Shown in pieces: positions 63,710 to 64,000 of a stretch of DNA of 64,000 nt. The notes under the pieces are model-generated. The model was not told the origin of the DNA, did not search any database, and was given only the letters and a program-made list of their open reading frames with translations. Position numbers and translations under genes: made by a program. The stretch lies in contig CBDIHK010000019.1 of the NCBI GenBank assembly GCA_965279005.1, positions 1 to 64,000 on the forward strand, written 5' to 3'. This DNA comes from Planctobacterium sp965279005 (GTDB lineage Bacteria > Pseudomonadota > Gammaproteobacteria > Enterobacterales > Alteromonadaceae). Every line of letters starts with the position of its first letter. Position 1 is the stretch's first letter.

Positions 63710-64000
63710 ATGGCGAAACTGCATGATTTTTATAAAGAATCAGTCGTACCACAACTCGCTAAAGAGTTTGGTTACAAGAGCGTCATGCAAGTCCCTCGGA
63801 TAGAAAAAATCACCCTAAATATGGGATTGGGTGAAGCCCTGACAGACAAGAAGGTTATTGAAAACGCTTCTAACGACATGATGTTGATTGCTGGCCAAAA
63901 GCCAATAGTCACCAAAGCGCGTAAGTCTGTTGCTGGGTTTAAAATCCGTGAAGGCTACCCTATTGGTTGCAAAGTAACTCTACGTGGCGAGCGTATGTGG
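63710..64000 (+). CDS. rplE: 50S ribosomal protein L5 (3' end beyond window)
   Basis: The first 97 residues of L5 are present, including the N-terminal helix KLHDFYKESVVPQLAKEFGY, VPRIEKITLNMGLGEA and GQKPIVTKARKSVAGFKIRE. L5 binds 5S rRNA and contacts the head of the small subunit. TTGGAGAAG precedes ATG 63710. The gene is cut by the window end and is intact as far as seen. Confidence 0.97.
   Translation, partial: MAKLHDFYKESVVPQLAKEFGYKSVMQVPRIEKITLNMGLGEALTDKKVIENASNDMMLIAGQKPIVTKARKSVAGFKIREGYPIGCKVTLRGERMW

Noticed and set aside
1..64000. tRNA, rRNA, CRISPR arrays, insertion sequences or prophage genes
   Set aside because: I looked for cloverleaf-like sequences, regularly spaced repeats, transposase or integrase motifs and phage proteins and saw none.

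Overview
The window looks like about 64 kb of a marine-type gammaproteobacterial chromosome, most likely Alteromonadales or a close relative. Pointers are the rph-pyrE pair, a YebG gene under a LexA box, MotX (sodium-driven polar flagellum), an OmpW gene behind an FNR box, rnr-rlmB, and many small gammaproteobacterial families (DUF1285, DUF3014, DUF2164, DUF3015/DUF4105, DUF6482). GC looks moderate throughout. I see no tRNA, rRNA, CRISPR array, transposase or prophage. A short dispersed intergenic motif (ACTTAATGGAATCGGTAT and variants) recurs at gene boundaries.

Layout. 1-7.9 kb: a frameshifted S9 peptidase, rph-pyrE-tusA, SOS-regulated yebG, a GlxA-type regulator divergent from a rhodanese, a WYL regulator, then an H-NOX sensor with an EAL/HDOD signalling protein. 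8.0-18.3 kb is the most unusual part. On the minus strand lie two ATP-grasp ligases alternating with two alpha/beta-hydrolase esterases (one with a CBM20-like domain). Divergently there is a glutamate-cysteine-ligase-like enzyme fused to two CBS domains and an AstE/aspartoacylase-like M14 deacylase. A third esterase and an M28 peptidase follow. This looks like a system that makes, and perhaps trims, an amide- or peptide-linked metabolite of unknown structure. 18.4-27.2 kb: MAPEG protein, hybrid histidine kinase plus response regulator, amidohydrolase, sterol-desaturase-like enzyme and small conserved genes. 27.5-34.8 kb: proBA, a DMT exporter, a CZB chemoreceptor, an ECF sigma factor with a membrane partner, and hemH. 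34.9-43.5 kb: a cyanophycin locus with cyanophycin synthetase cphA, a Mur-ligase-type CphA-like partner, cyanophycinase cphB and isoaspartyl dipeptidase iadA, beside an AbgT transporter. It would both build the Asp/Arg polymer and break it down to free amino acids. 43.7-62.7 kb: motX, rnr-rlmB, AIM24 protein, ompW, amidohydrolase, MATE pump, AraC and LysR regulators, DUF3015/DUF4105, two lipoproteins including a GH13 glycosidase. 62.9-64.0 kb: start of the spc ribosomal operon (rplN-rplX-rplE), not preceded here by the S10 operon.

A cross-cutting observation is that five accessory genes (S9 peptidase, CBM20 esterase, second ATP-grasp, AraC regulator, DUF3015) are broken by eight single-base indels, nearly all in homopolymers. 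The large housekeeping genes are intact. Either the assembly carries homopolymer errors, or these genes are decaying. Protein calls rest on motif recognition by eye, and no database search was run.
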